A stretch of DNA of 6,711 nucleotides, from assembly GCA_031257795.1 (NCBI GenBank), contig JAIRNW010000027.1, forward strand, positions 1 to 6,711, written 5' to 3'. Each line of letters begins with the position of its first letter. Within the stretch, counting starts at the first letter, position 1. This stretch comes from Holosporales bacterium (GTDB lineage: Bacteria > Pseudomonadota > Alphaproteobacteria > BNTO01). Below are positions 6,186 through 6,711 of the stretch, piece by piece. The notes below the pieces were generated by a model. That model had not been told where the DNA came from, did not search any database, and worked only from the letters and a program-made list of their open reading frames with translations. Both the position numbers and the translations under genes were made by a program.

Positions 6186-6508
6186 CTCTCCCCACTGACG
6201 CTAGCAACATCTTGCGTTTTTTTTGCTTCGGCCTGTTTACGCACCAGCATCCTCTTCAGGGTCTGCTCCTTAGGGCCCAGGCGGTTGCTTGGTGTGTTCA
6301 ACAAAAACACGTCCAGACCACCGTTTTTCTCGATCGTGCGGATCCCGTTCACCGCCAGCCTCAAGCGAACTCGCCTATCTAGGAGGTCGCTGGTAAAAGA
6401 CACATTCTGCATGTTTGGCAAGAAACGACGACGCGTTTTATTATGGGCGTGACTAACATTGTTTCCAGACAGCACACCTTTTCCGCTAACTCCACAACGC
6501 CTAGCCAT
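6179..6508 (-). CDS. rpmB: 50S ribosomal protein L28
   Basis: A 109-residue protein with the alphaproteobacterial L28 pattern: MARRCGVSGKG at the start, GNNVSHAHNKTRRRFLPN, then the RRVRLRLAVNGIRTIEKNGGLD segment. L28 is a structural protein of the large ribosomal subunit. The start was placed at 6508 because the family begins MARRC and because GGTGAG lies 4 nt upstream; ATGs at 6541 and 6520 extend the frame but lack family support. The lysine-rich C-terminal tail (about residues 80-109) is slightly longer than usual for this class and ends GESC. The stop codon overlaps the start of the Hsp70 gene, so the two are probably one transcript. Confidence 0.95.
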   Translation of the reverse strand: MARRCGVSGKGVLSGNNVSHAHNKTRRRFLPNMQNVSFTSDLLDRRVRLRLAVNGIRTIEKNGGLDVFLLNTPSNRLGPKEQTLKRMLVRKQAEAKKTQDVASVSGESC

Positions 6509-6539
6509 AAAACTCACCATCAAATCATGCAACCTAACC

Positions 6540-6605
6540 ATTATAATATGTATAAAAAACTAGAGGAAAAGTCAACATTATACTGTCTCAACCCTTAACA
6601 CCCAA
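6540..6605 (-). promoter_or_regulatory. Promoter region of rpmB (two candidate promoters)
   Basis: Reading on the minus strand, a distal promoter is TTGGGT (6605-6600), a 17-bp spacer and TATAAT (6582-6577). A nearer set has TTGACT (6575-6570) with a weak TACATA 17 bp downstream, or TATAAT at 6545-6540, whose spacing from TTGACT is too long at 24 bp. The distal pair is the best by spacing; the nearer -10 may be an independent weak start. A transcript from here would read rpmB and then the hscA-dacA frame. Confidence 0.5.
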
Positions 6606-6611
6606 CGCATC

Positions 6612-6639
6612 TTTACCCCACTGACAAAAACTGTAGAAT
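6612..6639 (+). promoter_or_regulatory. Weak candidate promoter reading out of the right edge
   Basis: TTTACC (6612-6617), a 16-bp spacer and TAGAAT (6634-6639) could drive a divergent plus-strand transcript that begins near 6646 and leaves the window. No gene start or RNA fold is recognisable in the remaining 65 bases. On the minus strand, 6711-6613 is open for 32 codons to a TAA, but nothing in that peptide is recognisable. Confidence 0.22.
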
Positions 6640-6711
6640 GCGATCAGTCGTTATCTTAAAAAAAGCTATAAATTGTGCGTATTTCCTCAGGTAGCATCGT
6701 TCAAGTTTCCA

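Noticed and set aside
6613..6711. Minus-strand open stretch of 32 codons ending in TAA, possible end of an upstream gene
   Set aside because: The peptide is unrecognisable, short and in an AT-rich promoter-like region; a chance open frame is as likely.
6660..6711. Possible structured RNA start near the right edge
   Set aside because: The GTTCAAGT and CAGGTAGC pieces look faintly tRNA-like, but the window ends before any stem set can be completed.

Overview
The window looks like a piece of an alphaproteobacterial chromosome, possibly from a host-associated lineage near Rickettsiales or Holosporales. The best clue is a ribosomal protein L28 of the alphaproteobacterial kind (MARRC start, then GNNVSHAHNKTRRRFLPN). 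The Hsp70 resembles HscA, the iron-sulfur-cluster chaperone. The order-level placement is an inference and is weak. Base composition looks mixed, near 50% GC in the genes and AT-rich in the intergenic spaces.

Layout: positions 1-90 hold the apparent 3' end of an unrecognised plus-strand gene. A promoter-like -10 box lies at 138-143. A phosphofructokinase gene follows (204-1529, plus), with an unusual N-terminal extension built from direct and inverted repeats. After a short spacer with a good promoter (1573-1601) comes a secreted serine beta-lactamase-fold hydrolase (1631-3427, plus). A 139-bp convergent gap carries a nested tandem repeat (units of 20, 35 and 50 bp). The minus-strand block reads rpmB (L28, 6508-6179), then a single 872-codon frame (6185-3567). 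That frame encodes an HscA-type Hsp70 joined in frame to a DacA-type D-alanyl-D-alanine carboxypeptidase. The last 200 bp hold the rpmB promoter region and nothing else certain.

The most unusual object is the hscA-dacA frame. Its Hsp70 part has a 12-cysteine, internally duplicated insert in nucleotide-binding subdomain IB and has lost the C-terminal helical lid. It then runs without a stop codon into a carboxypeptidase that still carries what looks like its own signal peptide. Either this is a true fusion protein, or two proteins are made from one frame by internal initiation.

Functional links: two different penicillin-recognising serine enzymes (the beta-lactamase-fold protein and DacA) converge on each other, which points to peptidoglycan or cell-envelope work. 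rpmB and hscA overlap and are probably co-transcribed. Phosphofructokinase implies a glycolytic step, which is notable if the organism really belongs to an intracellular alphaproteobacterial order. All assignments come from reading motifs by eye; no database search was run.
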